This document shows positions 55,338 through 62,276 of a DNA stretch of 64,000 nt, one piece after another (the stretch's first letter is position 1; each line of letters opens with the position of its first letter). Source of the DNA: Colwellia sp. PAMC 21821. Lineage in GTDB: Bacteria; Pseudomonadota; Gammaproteobacteria; Enterobacterales; Alteromonadaceae. The position numbers were made by a program, and so were the translations under genes. The DNA lies in NCBI RefSeq assembly GCF_002077175.1, contig NZ_CP014943.1, forward strand, positions 1,054,001 through 1,118,000, in the 5' to 3' direction. The notes under the pieces are model-generated. The model had not been told where the DNA came from. It worked only from the letters and a program-made list of their open reading frames with translations, and did no database searches.

Positions 55338-56273
55338 TTAAGAAGTTTCATCGTGTTTTAACCATTTTTTAACTGCTGTAGCTAACTCATCAGGATGAAA
55401 TTTAGGAATAAAATCTTCAGCTCCTACTTTTTTTACCATGGCATTATTAAAAACACCACTGAGTGAAGTGTGAAGAATAACAGGCATTTTTTTCATGCGC
55501 TCATTGTGCTTAATTTCCGCGGTTAGCGTATAACCATCCATTTCTGGCATTTCAATATCAGAAATTAACAGCGCAACCTTTTCAGTAATACTGTGTTGAC
55601 ATCCGTCAGCAATTACCTGCAATTGCTCAAGGGCATCTTGACCATTTTTAGCCAAAAGCATAGTTACACCAAGGGGTTCAAGAGCTCGCTTGACTTGATT
55701 ACGGGCGACGGTTGAGTCATCCGCGATCATAATGACTCGATCGCCAATTTTTTCGCCAACCGTTGCGTCGGCAATCCCTTCACTTAATTCAGTTGAAATT
55801 GGACTAATTTCATTGAGAATTTTTTCAACATCAAGAATGGAGACCATTTCGTTGTCAATTTCGGTAACTGCCGTGAGGTAGCTTGATTTACCTGTACCCT
55901 CTGGTGGAGGCATCATGTCTTTCCAACTGAGTGTTACAATGCGCTCAACACTAGCAACAAGAAATCCCTGCACGCTTCGGTTATACTCAGCAATAATGAC
56001 AAAACTGCTTTCTGTTTGAACAATATCAGGACCACCCGTAGCTTTACTTAAATCAATAACGGAAATAGTTTGGCCACGAATATGAGCTACGCCTTTAATG
56101 AACTTATCTTGCTTGGGTAATACAGTCAACCTAGGACAAGGCATCACTTCACGTACTTTAAAAACGTTAATACCAAAGCGCTGTCTACCAATAAGTTTAA
56201 ATAACAACAACTCCAATCGATTTTGTCCTACTAATTGGGTGCGCTGATTCACTGAGTCTAATATACCTGTCAT
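55338..56273 (-). CDS. cheV: chemotaxis coupling/response protein CheV
   Basis: CheV is a CheW-receiver fusion that couples receptors to CheA and tunes adaptation. From the ATG at 56273 (AAGAGG six bases upstream) it is 311 residues: CheW domain (about 10-165; VMPCPRLTVLPKQDKFIKGV, AHIRGQTISVIDLSKATGG) and a receiver (about 178-305; MIADDSTVARNQVKRAL, acceptor Asp in LISDIEMPEMDGY, Lys in FIPKFHP). The longer frame adds 24 residues without a ribosome binding site. It is divergent from flgA. Confidence 0.94.
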   Translation of the reverse strand: MTGILDSVNQRTQLVGQNRLELLLFKLIGRQRFGINVFKVREVMPCPRLTVLPKQDKFIKGVAHIRGQTISVIDLSKATGGPDIVQTESSFVIIAEYNRSVQGFLVASVERIVTLSWKDMMPPPEGTGKSSYLTAVTEIDNEMVSILDVEKILNEISPISTELSEGIADATVGEKIGDRVIMIADDSTVARNQVKRALEPLGVTMLLAKNGQDALEQLQVIADGCQHSITEKVALLISDIEMPEMDGYTLTAEIKHNERMKKMPVILHTSLSGVFNNAMVKKVGAEDFIPKFHPDELATAVKKWLKHDETS

Positions 56274-56460
56274 AAAAAACCTCTTAGGTATGCCAATGTA
56301 TATAACAAAGGCACGATTCTTGATTGTATCCCATTTAAACGACAATCATTTAACCGATAACGTAAATATTTTGACGTTATTCGTGTGACATTGTATTTAG
56401 TTAAACTTATATTAAGTTTAGACGAGTATTTTTATTTCCCTAGCAGTAAGATAAAAAACC

Positions 56461-57153
56461 ATGAGAAAATTAAAGATATTAGTAAGCGTAACCCTTATTT
56501 ACTTAGCCATAGCTAATCCTGGCTCAGCAATGACATTTGATCGTGATTATCTCTATAATTTCATCAAAAATCATGTCGAAAATAACGTCAGTCTGCCTGA
56601 ACAGGGAAAGTTAAAAGTCGACGTAGCGGAAATAGATCCTCGCATTACACTGCACCCTTGTCTATCACCATTAACGGCAAATATACCTGAAAACCATAAT
56701 GGTAGAAACGTAAATGTTAAAATTGTTTGTCCCGACGAGGATCCTTGGCAGTTATTTATTCCAGTTAAAATTCAGACAATTGTACCTGTATTAGTAACGC
56801 GAATACGCATAAGCAAAGGTACCTTACTCAATAATGATAATATTGAGATTATATTTAAAGATAACAGCCAAATAAGAGGCACAGTGCTAACTGACCCCAG
56901 TGTAGTGACTGGTGCAAGAACAAAAAGAAATTTATCTCAAGGTAGCGCTATTACGAATAAAAACACCTGTTTTGTTTGTAAAGGCGAACCCGTAAACATT
57001 ATCGCTAAATCTGATAATTTTGAAATTAAATCTTTTGGCGTTGCGCTAGACGACGGGAGTTTAGGCGAAATAATATCAGTACGAAATAAGAAATCTGGCC
57101 GCATAATTCAAGGGCAAGTTAACGCTATTAACCAAGTAGTAATTAATTTATAA
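56461..57153 (+). CDS. flgA: P-ring assembly chaperone FlgA
   Basis: FlgA is a periplasmic chaperone for P-ring FlgI. The 230-residue protein has a signal peptide (about 1-23) and the SAF/ChapFlgA domain: VLVTRIRISKGTLLNNDNIE, ARTKRNLSQGSAITNKNTC, and C-terminal VRNKKSGRIIQGQVNAINQV. It is divergent from cheV with 187 bases between. A sequence AGGCAC-N5-TTGAT near 56309-56324 resembles sigma54 but lacks the -12 C, so I do not annotate it. Confidence 0.93.
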   Translation: MRKLKILVSVTLIYLAIANPGSAMTFDRDYLYNFIKNHVENNVSLPEQGKLKVDVAEIDPRITLHPCLSPLTANIPENHNGRNVNVKIVCPDEDPWQLFIPVKIQTIVPVLVTRIRISKGTLLNNDNIEIIFKDNSQIRGTVLTDPSVVTGARTKRNLSQGSAITNKNTCFVCKGEPVNIIAKSDNFEIKSFGVALDDGSLGEIISVRNKKSGRIIQGQVNAINQVVINL

Positions 57154-57160
57154 TAATTGC

Positions 57161-57187
57161 TTAAGTTTTCTGCTGTTTTGCCGATAA
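57161..57187 (+). promoter_or_regulatory. sigma28 promoter of flgMN
   Basis: TTAA-N15-GCCGATAA has a perfect -10 and a -35 of TTAAGTTT, one change from TAAAGTTT. Transcription would start near 57195, about 33 bases before the flgM ATG. FliA-driven flgM is the usual feedback arrangement. Confidence 0.82.
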
Positions 57188-57227
57188 AAGGTTAGAAACC
57201 AATAACTGTTGTAAGTAGGATACAATA

Positions 57228-57542
57228 ATGGCTATTAATATCAATAACTTGAATAATACCAATCAAGTAAAACAAAAAGTTGAACAACAAGTTCAAACCA
57301 AACAGCAAGTTAGCGAAAGTGCAAATGCCTCGCAACAAGCTAAATTGGCACCTCGTGATTCGGTATCAATTACCCCACAAGCAAAACAAATGACCGAGTT
57401 ACAGAAAAAAGCGGCCGATGCGCCAGTGCTTAATCAGAAAAAAATTGCTGAATTAAAAAGTGCGATTGCCTCTGGAGAGTATAAAATCAATCCTGAGAAA
57501 CTAGCAGCAAGCATTGCTAATTTTGAATTTGAACTCAACTAA
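57228..57542 (+). CDS. flgM: anti-sigma28 factor FlgM
   Basis: FlgM inhibits FliA until it is exported through the finished hook. The 104-residue protein has a disordered Gln/Asn-rich N-terminus (IDR of about 60 residues) and the conserved sigma28-binding C-terminus: DSVSITPQAKQMTELQKKA, KIAELKSAIASGEYKINPEK, LAASIANFEF. It lies 74 bases after flgA, with a sigma28 promoter in the gap. Confidence 0.94.
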   Translation: MAININNLNNTNQVKQKVEQQVQTKQQVSESANASQQAKLAPRDSVSITPQAKQMTELQKKAADAPVLNQKKIAELKSAIASGEYKINPEKLAASIANFEFELN

Positions 57543-57576
57543 CTCAGCTAACTAAAAGTAAGAGTGGAGTATACAA

Positions 57577-58008
57577 GTGTCTGAAAAAATAACACCGCAA
57601 CAATTGATTTCTCAACAGTTATTACAATTGACGCAATTAGAAGCGTTATTAGACACAGAGAAAGAAGTACTTCAGCAGCAAAATCCAGCTGCGCTTATTA
57701 GCATTACCTCAGATAAAAATAATTTGCTTATAGCGATACAAGAAATTGACAATGCTATAGGTCAAAGCTTTGAGTTCAAACAAGAAAAATTAGCCGGTAA
57801 CTTCAGTACAGAATTATCGGATATTGAAGCGTGTTTAATCCGCTGTAAAAAACAAAACCAAATTAATGGTCTGATCATTCATCAATCGCAGTTATCTGTT
57901 GAACGAATGAAAACCTCGTTATTAGAAAATCATAATAGGTCCTCAATGACCTATGATAGTAAAGGGAAAACTTCTGGCGGGCTCAGTAGTTTAGGTATAA
58001 AAGCTTAA
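57577..58008 (+). CDS. flgN: flagellar export chaperone FlgN
   Basis: FlgN is the chaperone for the hook-junction proteins FlgK and FlgL. The 143-residue helical protein (LISQQLLQLTQLEALLDTEK, NGLIIHQSQLSVERMKTSLL) fits FlgN in length and in position after flgM. The start is GTG at 57577, with GGAG upstream. The C-terminal Gly/Ser-rich tail (YDSKGKTSGGLSSLGIKA) is common in the family. Confidence 0.9.
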   Translation: MSEKITPQQLISQQLLQLTQLEALLDTEKEVLQQQNPAALISITSDKNNLLIAIQEIDNAIGQSFEFKQEKLAGNFSTELSDIEACLIRCKKQNQINGLIIHQSQLSVERMKTSLLENHNRSSMTYDSKGKTSGGLSSLGIKA

Positions 58009-58050
58009 GCCTTTGTATTAACTTTATTAGCACTGCTCCCTTACATCTAT

Positions 58051-58080
58051 GTGATCGCACCATACCTTACATTCTGTCAA
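58051..58080. repeat. fragment of the GCATACCGT repeat family
   Basis: TGTGATCGCACCATACCTTA followed by CATTCTGTCA resembles the sequences at 51240-51265 (GTGATCGCAGCATACCGTTC) and the 48-bp array units at 61358 (CACGGCATACCGTACATC). It lies between flgN and the terminator. Confidence 0.5.
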
Positions 58081-58081
58081 T

Positions 58082-58109
58082 AAAAAACCAGCAAATAGCT
58101 GGTTTTTTT
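58082..58109. terminator. bidirectional terminator between flgN and flgP
   Basis: AAAAAACCAGC-AAATA-GCTGGTTTTTTT is a compact hairpin with A and T tracts at both ends, placed between the convergent flgN and flgP. Confidence 0.93.
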
Positions 58110-58125
58110 AATGGTAAAAAGAAGA

Positions 58126-58590
58126 TTAATAATACGTAATATGTTTTATTTCTTGGCGGTTTGAAGCGGCATTATATATTTCATAAACATCTTTAAAATC
58201 TAAACTCAACTCGGTAGTGTAGCTGTCACCAACAGGATAACTTTTCACCACTTTTGCACCACGAATAATCCCCTGTACTGATGCCTTTAACTGCTGGTTA
58301 TCAACCACTAAATTAGACATTGTGGTTTTTCCATCAATACTTTGACCATAAACTTGTTCAGCTAGCTCAGCATAAGCCGCAATTTTTGAAGCTTTTATTG
58401 CCATTAGCATGCGCTGGGTTTTATGTGTTGAGTTTTGCAAACTAATAGGTGCTTGACCTATTGCTGTTAGTACTGGAAATTGTTCAGGTTTCACATTTTG
58501 CCATTCAACGTGTCTGTCAAACACCGAAGAACATGCGCTCAAAGCTATAGCACTTAAAAAAACTGCGATATTATTGCGTAAAATATTCAT
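58126..58590 (-). CDS. flgP: outer-membrane H-ring lipoprotein FlgP
   Basis: FlgP is a flagellar outer-membrane lipoprotein, part of the H-ring/basal disk assembly of sheathed and polar flagella. The 154-residue protein has lipobox ALSAC and the LPP20-type domain: FPVLTAIGQAPISLQNSTHK, ASKIAAYAELAEQVYGQSID, VVKSYPVGDSYTTELSLDF. I use the ATG at 58590 (AAGG upstream) over the GTG two codons earlier. It is 27 bases downstream of flgO. Confidence 0.92.
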   Translation of the reverse strand: MNILRNNIAVFLSAIALSACSSVFDRHVEWQNVKPEQFPVLTAIGQAPISLQNSTHKTQRMLMAIKASKIAAYAELAEQVYGQSIDGKTTMSNLVVDNQQLKASVQGIIRGAKVVKSYPVGDSYTTELSLDFKDVYEIYNAASNRQEIKHITYY

Positions 58591-58616
58591 ATTCACCTTC
58601 GATATTTTTAAACTTA

Positions 58617-59264
58617 TTACTTCTGTATGGCAATGGCACGTGCGTCGTCGACTAACATCGCGCTATCTCGCAAGATCATGCCATCTTTCATTTTAACATT
58701 CTCATGACGATTAAAATCGTCGCCAACAACCCAAGCGGGAATAAAAGACTGTGCTGTGGCAACGACAACTCGTGATTGCATACCAATCATTCGAGCGTTA
58801 ACTAAAATACCCGACTCTTGCTGCATCATAGTGCCAGTAACTACATAGTCAATTATCTGACGTTCAGGTAATTCCTTCCAATCTCGACTGAAAACATAAT
58901 CACCATCTTCGGTGACACGGATATGTCCGGTAGTTTTAAAATCGATAACAACTAAGCCATGTCGTTGCATTTCATGAACAAAGCTCTCCGACAGCTGATT
59001 ACCAAGCCAATTAGTTGATTCTAAGTTTTTTAAATCTACAAATGACGCCACAGCAATGGGTGTTTTAGGATTAACAAACGTACTACTTTCCAACATTTGA
59101 TATGCCAGCCCTTTAACCACGTCGTTTATCGCATGACGAGGTAACGCTAAGCTGTCAATTTCTTGTTTGGCGGCGTGAGAAGAACCATAAAAATCTTCAT
59201 TCTTGGTCTGAACAGAACACGACATAACTGCCGGTATTAGTAGTGCAATAAGCCAATTTTTCAT
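58617..59264 (-). CDS. flgO: flagellar H-ring lipoprotein FlgO
   Basis: FlgO is an outer-membrane lipoprotein required for full motility in Vibrio, acting with FlgP and FlgT. From the ATG at 59264 (GAGGAT upstream) it is 215 residues, lipobox PAVMSC, with FlgO-domain motifs PIAVASFVDLKNLESTNWLG, FVHEMQRHGLVVIDFKTTG and YVVTGTMMQQESGILVNARM. A sigma54-like site lies 51-66 bases upstream. Confidence 0.94.
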   Translation of the reverse strand: MKNWLIALLIPAVMSCSVQTKNEDFYGSSHAAKQEIDSLALPRHAINDVVKGLAYQMLESSTFVNPKTPIAVASFVDLKNLESTNWLGNQLSESFVHEMQRHGLVVIDFKTTGHIRVTEDGDYVFSRDWKELPERQIIDYVVTGTMMQQESGILVNARMIGMQSRVVVATAQSFIPAWVVGDDFNRHENVKMKDGMILRDSAMLVDDARAIAIQK

Positions 59265-59314
59265 TGAGCTATCCTCAATTAATACAAATATCATAAAATT
59301 AATACAAATAATAA

Positions 59315-59330
59315 AGCATGATCCGCGCCA
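59315..59330 (-). promoter_or_regulatory. candidate sigma54 promoter of flgOP
   Basis: The minus strand reads TGGCGCGGATCATGCT: TGGCGC-N5-ATGCT with GG-N10-GC spacing. The start near 59303 is about 39 bases before the flgO ATG. Confidence 0.67.
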
Positions 59331-59782
59331 ATATTTTCATTTAACCTTAACTTGGCCTAATGAATTTTGGGATTAAAACCGAGCAAACAAGTAGTGATAG
59401 TGGTTTACTTAATTAAGTACCCTACTTTATAGGTAGGAAAACAACAAAAATAAAGCGTATGCTTTAAGCAATAGTTCTTCTGAACAATATGCGCCTTTAT
59501 TATCTAAAAGCTGCATTCATGCAACGATAATGATGAAATAACACAGTAATTGGATGCTTTAATCTGTAAGAGTGTTCAGGTAATTAGTGAGATTCGTAAT
59601 ACCTTATACACTCGACTCACTTACCATGAGCACTTTATATAGCGTCATTAATAACTTTTTGACTTTAATTTAGAGCCGTCCCTGAAAAACTTAAATTCAC
59701 CTTTTTCCCTGCATTATCTAAAGACACGAAAGTTGCCATTCAAATGGCTTTACCGAGATTGACTTAAGCTTGTAATATAAAT

Positions 59783-59798
59783 AGGCACAAAACCTGCA
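59783..59798 (+). promoter_or_regulatory. candidate sigma54 promoter of flgT
   Basis: AGGCACAAAACCTGCA: a GGCAC -24 element and CTGCA at -12 with GG-N10-GC spacing. The start near 59810 is about 30 bases before the flgT ATG. Confidence 0.62.
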
Positions 59799-59839
59799 TA
59801 TTCAAAAATAGAAATCGATCCAATATTAAAGAGATATTT

Positions 59840-61003
59840 ATGCGCTTAAGTTTAATTGGCCTTTGCTTTGCTTTATTTAGTAGCGCTAGTTTTGGGCAAT
59901 GGTATGAATCGCAAGGTGTAGCAAGCATCAGAAATGGCGATAATAAAACAGCGAAAGCTCAAGCGATGCAAAATGCATTGAAAAAAGCGTTACTAGTTGC
60001 CGGCGCCTCTGTATCAAGTGTTCAACAAGTCGTTAATGGTTTGCTAACGCAGGATGAAATTAGTATTCGTGCAAGTGGTAGTGTTAATTCATTAGAGTTA
60101 ATAAGTGAAAACTACAACGACGACTTTGTTACGGTAACCATTCGTGCTGATATTTTTCCACAAGAGAAAAAATGTTTCGCTGCTGACTATAAAAAATCTC
60201 TGCTGTTAACGCGCAGTAATATACTGCATCGCGAACAAGCGAATATTGGTAGTATCTACGCCATTGATCGAACCTTGATCAAAAAGCTCGCTGATAAAAT
60301 TCAGCAACAAGGGATATATTTAGATACTAAATTAGCCTTACAAACTAAGACTGAATTCTCACGTTATAACCAAAGTTTACAAACACAAAGCCTAAAAAAC
60401 TTAGCTATGTCATTAGCTAACATGTCAGACAGCCAATATATTTTATTTTCAGAAATTCAAGATCTTTCCATGGCCAATGATGAAAATAATGATTGGCAGT
60501 TTTGGCAGAAAAATATTTACCAGCGACAATTTAAAATTGCGCTATACATTCACGACGGTACTACAGGTGAGAGAATTTTAGATAAACACTATCAGAGCTC
60601 TGCCCCCTGGGAGTTCGATGAACGTAAACAAATTGACGTAACAAGCCACAACTTCTGGCAGAGTGAATATGGCAAAAAAATTAATCTGTCATTAGACGAT
60701 ATGGTCAGAGATATTGACGAAAATATGATGTGCCAGCCGACCCAAGGCAGAATTGTGCAAGTTCAAGGAAATTCAATTACTTTTAACTTAGGCAAAAGAC
60801 ACGGTGTTCAAGTAGGTGATGAATTCTCTTTATTGCATTTTAATAACTTTGTCAGTGATGACAAACGCTCTTACTCAGGCTTTAATATTAGTCCTTATAA
60901 AGTCATTGTGACTTCGGTCAGCCAAGATAGTGCCCATGCAACGACCACAGAACAGCATATACTAGACAATATACAAATAAATGACTTAGCGGTAAGATAT
61001 TAA
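59840..61003 (+). CDS. flgT: flagellar H-ring protein FlgT
   Basis: FlgT forms the H ring around the LP ring and in Vibrio is needed for T-ring and stator assembly. The 387-residue protein has a signal peptide (about 1-19) and three domains: the N-terminal one with WYESQGVASIRNGDNKTAKA, a middle domain, and a C-terminal beta-domain with GRIVQVQGNSITFNLGKRHG, VQVGDEFSLLHF. Spacing from the sigma54-like site supports the start. With flgO and flgP it completes the set. Confidence 0.93.
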   Translation: MRLSLIGLCFALFSSASFGQWYESQGVASIRNGDNKTAKAQAMQNALKKALLVAGASVSSVQQVVNGLLTQDEISIRASGSVNSLELISENYNDDFVTVTIRADIFPQEKKCFAADYKKSLLLTRSNILHREQANIGSIYAIDRTLIKKLADKIQQQGIYLDTKLALQTKTEFSRYNQSLQTQSLKNLAMSLANMSDSQYILFSEIQDLSMANDENNDWQFWQKNIYQRQFKIALYIHDGTTGERILDKHYQSSAPWEFDERKQIDVTSHNFWQSEYGKKINLSLDDMVRDIDENMMCQPTQGRIVQVQGNSITFNLGKRHGVQVGDEFSLLHFNNFVSDDKRSYSGFNISPYKVIVTSVSQDSAHATTTEQHILDNIQINDLAVRY

Positions 61004-61048
61004 AAAGCTCATTTCTAAAACAATAAGTGGCAGAACATGAATTGAAGA

Positions 61049-61100
61049 ATATAATGAATGTTCAGGTTATTAATTAAGACCCTGTTAGTATTCATTATAT
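61049..61100. repeat. inverted repeat downstream of flgT
   Basis: ATATAATGAAT (61049-61059) and ATTCATTATAT (61090-61100) are perfect 11-bp arms 30 bases apart, followed by T-rich sequence. It could be a loose flgT terminator or a protein site; the AT-only stem is weak. Confidence 0.35.
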
Positions 61101-61220
61101 TTATTTTTATGAATACAAATTTATAAAATAGTTGTAGCATACTCAGGCTATAACCTAACCACTTCAAGCTGCGATAAAAGTTTTATCCTGAAGTCACGAG
61201 GATATAATTACTTGCGTTTT

Positions 61221-61296
61221 GTCCTCATAGTTTAACTGGATAAAACTGTGGCCTCCTAAGCCGCTGCTCCAGGTTCGAGTCCTGGTGGGGACGCCA
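61221..61296 (+). tRNA. tRNA-Arg (anticodon CCU)
   Basis: The 76-nt cloverleaf has acceptor GTCCTCA / TGGGGAC (one G-U pair), anticodon stem GTGGC / GCCGC around loop CTCCTAA (anticodon CCT), T-arm with GGTTCGAGTCC, and an encoded CCA. It decodes AGG. It lies 217 bases after flgT, just before the 48-bp tandem array. Confidence 0.94.
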
Positions 61297-61357
61297 GTAA
61301 TTGCTTTAATAGCCTAGACCCCGTAGCTTTATCCATAATAAATATTTTAATTTTACT

Positions 61358-61626
61358 GTCACCACGGCATACCGTACATCCTGTACCGCCGTTCATTGAC
61401 GTCCTGTCACCACGGCATACCGTACATCCTGTACCGCCGTTCATTGACGTCCTGTCACCACGGCATACCGTACATCCTGTACCGCCGTTCATTGACGTCC
61501 TGTCACCACGGCATACCGTACATCCTGTACCGCCGTTCATTGACGTCCTGTCACCACGGCATACCGTACATCCTGTACCGCCGCTCTTTGACGTCCTGTC
61601 ACCACGGCATACCGTACATCCTGTAC
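61358..61626. repeat. 48-bp tandem array, five full units plus a partial
   Basis: Units start at 61358, 61406, 61454, 61502 and 61550, with a 29-bp partial at 61598. Each begins GTCACCACGGCATACCGTAC and contains GTACATCCTGTAC and GACGTC. The first four are identical; unit five has a small change (CGCTCTTTGACG). There are no unique spacers. Because 48 is a multiple of three, open frames run through on both strands. Confidence 0.95.
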
Positions 61627-61628
61627 AT

Positions 61629-61652
61629 AAAAAAGCCCCGCTATTGCGAGGC
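61629..61652 (-). terminator. terminator of the 49-residue small ORF
   Basis: On the minus strand GCCTCGC-AATA-GCGGGGC (one G-U pair) is followed by T6. It lies 16 bases past the small ORF stop, and separates that ORF from the tandem array. Confidence 0.82.
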
Positions 61653-61667
61653 TAATATTAAAGTGAG

Positions 61668-61817
61668 CTAATTGATCAGCTCAGATTTCGTTTGTTCTAT
61701 TGTAACTTCCTTGTCGTCTAATGTTGAACCACTGCTCAACACCGCTGAAACTGCTAATATTAATACCGCTAATATTACCGTTGTCAGCTTAATTCCGCGT
61801 GACGACGACCTGTTCAT
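61668..61817 (-). CDS. 49-residue small membrane or secreted protein
   Basis: I do not recognise this protein. It starts MNRSSSRGIK, then has a hydrophobic segment LTTVILAVLILAVSAVLSS, and a charged tail STLDDKEVTIEQTKSELIN. The positive N-terminus and helix suggest a single-pass membrane protein or an uncleaved signal anchor. Support for a real gene is AGGA upstream of the ATG (61817) and a strong terminator 16 bases after its stop. No promoter was assigned. It is too short for most gene finders. Confidence 0.6.
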   Translation of the reverse strand: MNRSSSRGIKLTTVILAVLILAVSAVLSSGSTLDDKEVTIEQTKSELIN

Positions 61818-62276
61818 TCTTTAATCCTGTGTAATGTGGTATTTTTTTTAATTATTATTAATACAACCAGTTAACATTAAAGCAACTTGTCTTAATATTC
61901 AACCATTAGCTCAATAATTAAGCAGTTTTCACTGTTGCTATGCTAAAAATATGATCAATAGCGAAATAATAAGCTTCCCGTTGGATCATAAATATGGACT
62001 GTTCAGGGGCAATAAAAAACTGAAATTAATATTTCAAGCGACAAGAATTATTACGCTCTAACAAGTAACGTTATTAAAAAACAAGCAAGTAATACTCATA
62101 TCGAGCCATTTTTAGTACGGCTAAAGTCAGTTTATCCTGCACTCAATTAGCGATAAATATAACTTAGTTAAAAATAATAACAGAAAAGTGGTAATAAGAT
62201 TTGCAGTCAGGGGGTACTCTAGGTGAAAATAAGCGCAATTTATATCCCATCAAATTTAACATTAATTGGAGCAATT
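61818..62276. other. spacer upstream of tkt
   Basis: This 459-base AT-rich divergent spacer lies between the small ORF and tkt. I see no gene, repeat or recognisable riboswitch. It should hold both promoters. Confidence 0.5.

Larger units (their letters stand above)
59265..59839. other. divergent promoter region flgO / flgT
   Basis: This 575-base AT-rich region holds divergent sigma54-like sites at both ends (59315-59330 minus, 59783-59798 plus). I see no gene and no repeat in the middle. Confidence 0.7.

Noticed and set aside
56309..56324. sigma54 promoter for flgA
   Set aside because: AGGCAC-N5-TTGAT lacks the conserved C of the -12 GC doublet and lies about 140 bases upstream of flgA.
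56340..56375. sigma28 promoter toward flgA
   Set aside because: TAAA and ACCGATAA are present but 13 bases apart, two short of the consensus spacing.
61358..61626. CRISPR array
   Set aside because: The 48-bp units are directly adjacent with no unique spacers, and no cas genes are present.
61221..61667. tRNA-Arg as an occupied integration site
   Set aside because: The tRNA is complete, but no integrase, direct repeat of its 3' end or foreign gene follows within the window.
61256..61671. Open frames on both strands over the 48-bp array, encoding 16-residue repeats (GGTGCTVCRGDRTSMN and HHGIPYILYRRSLTSC types)
   Set aside because: They exist because the repeat length is a multiple of three and lacks stops. 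There is no ribosome binding site, and one frame runs through the tRNA-Arg gene.
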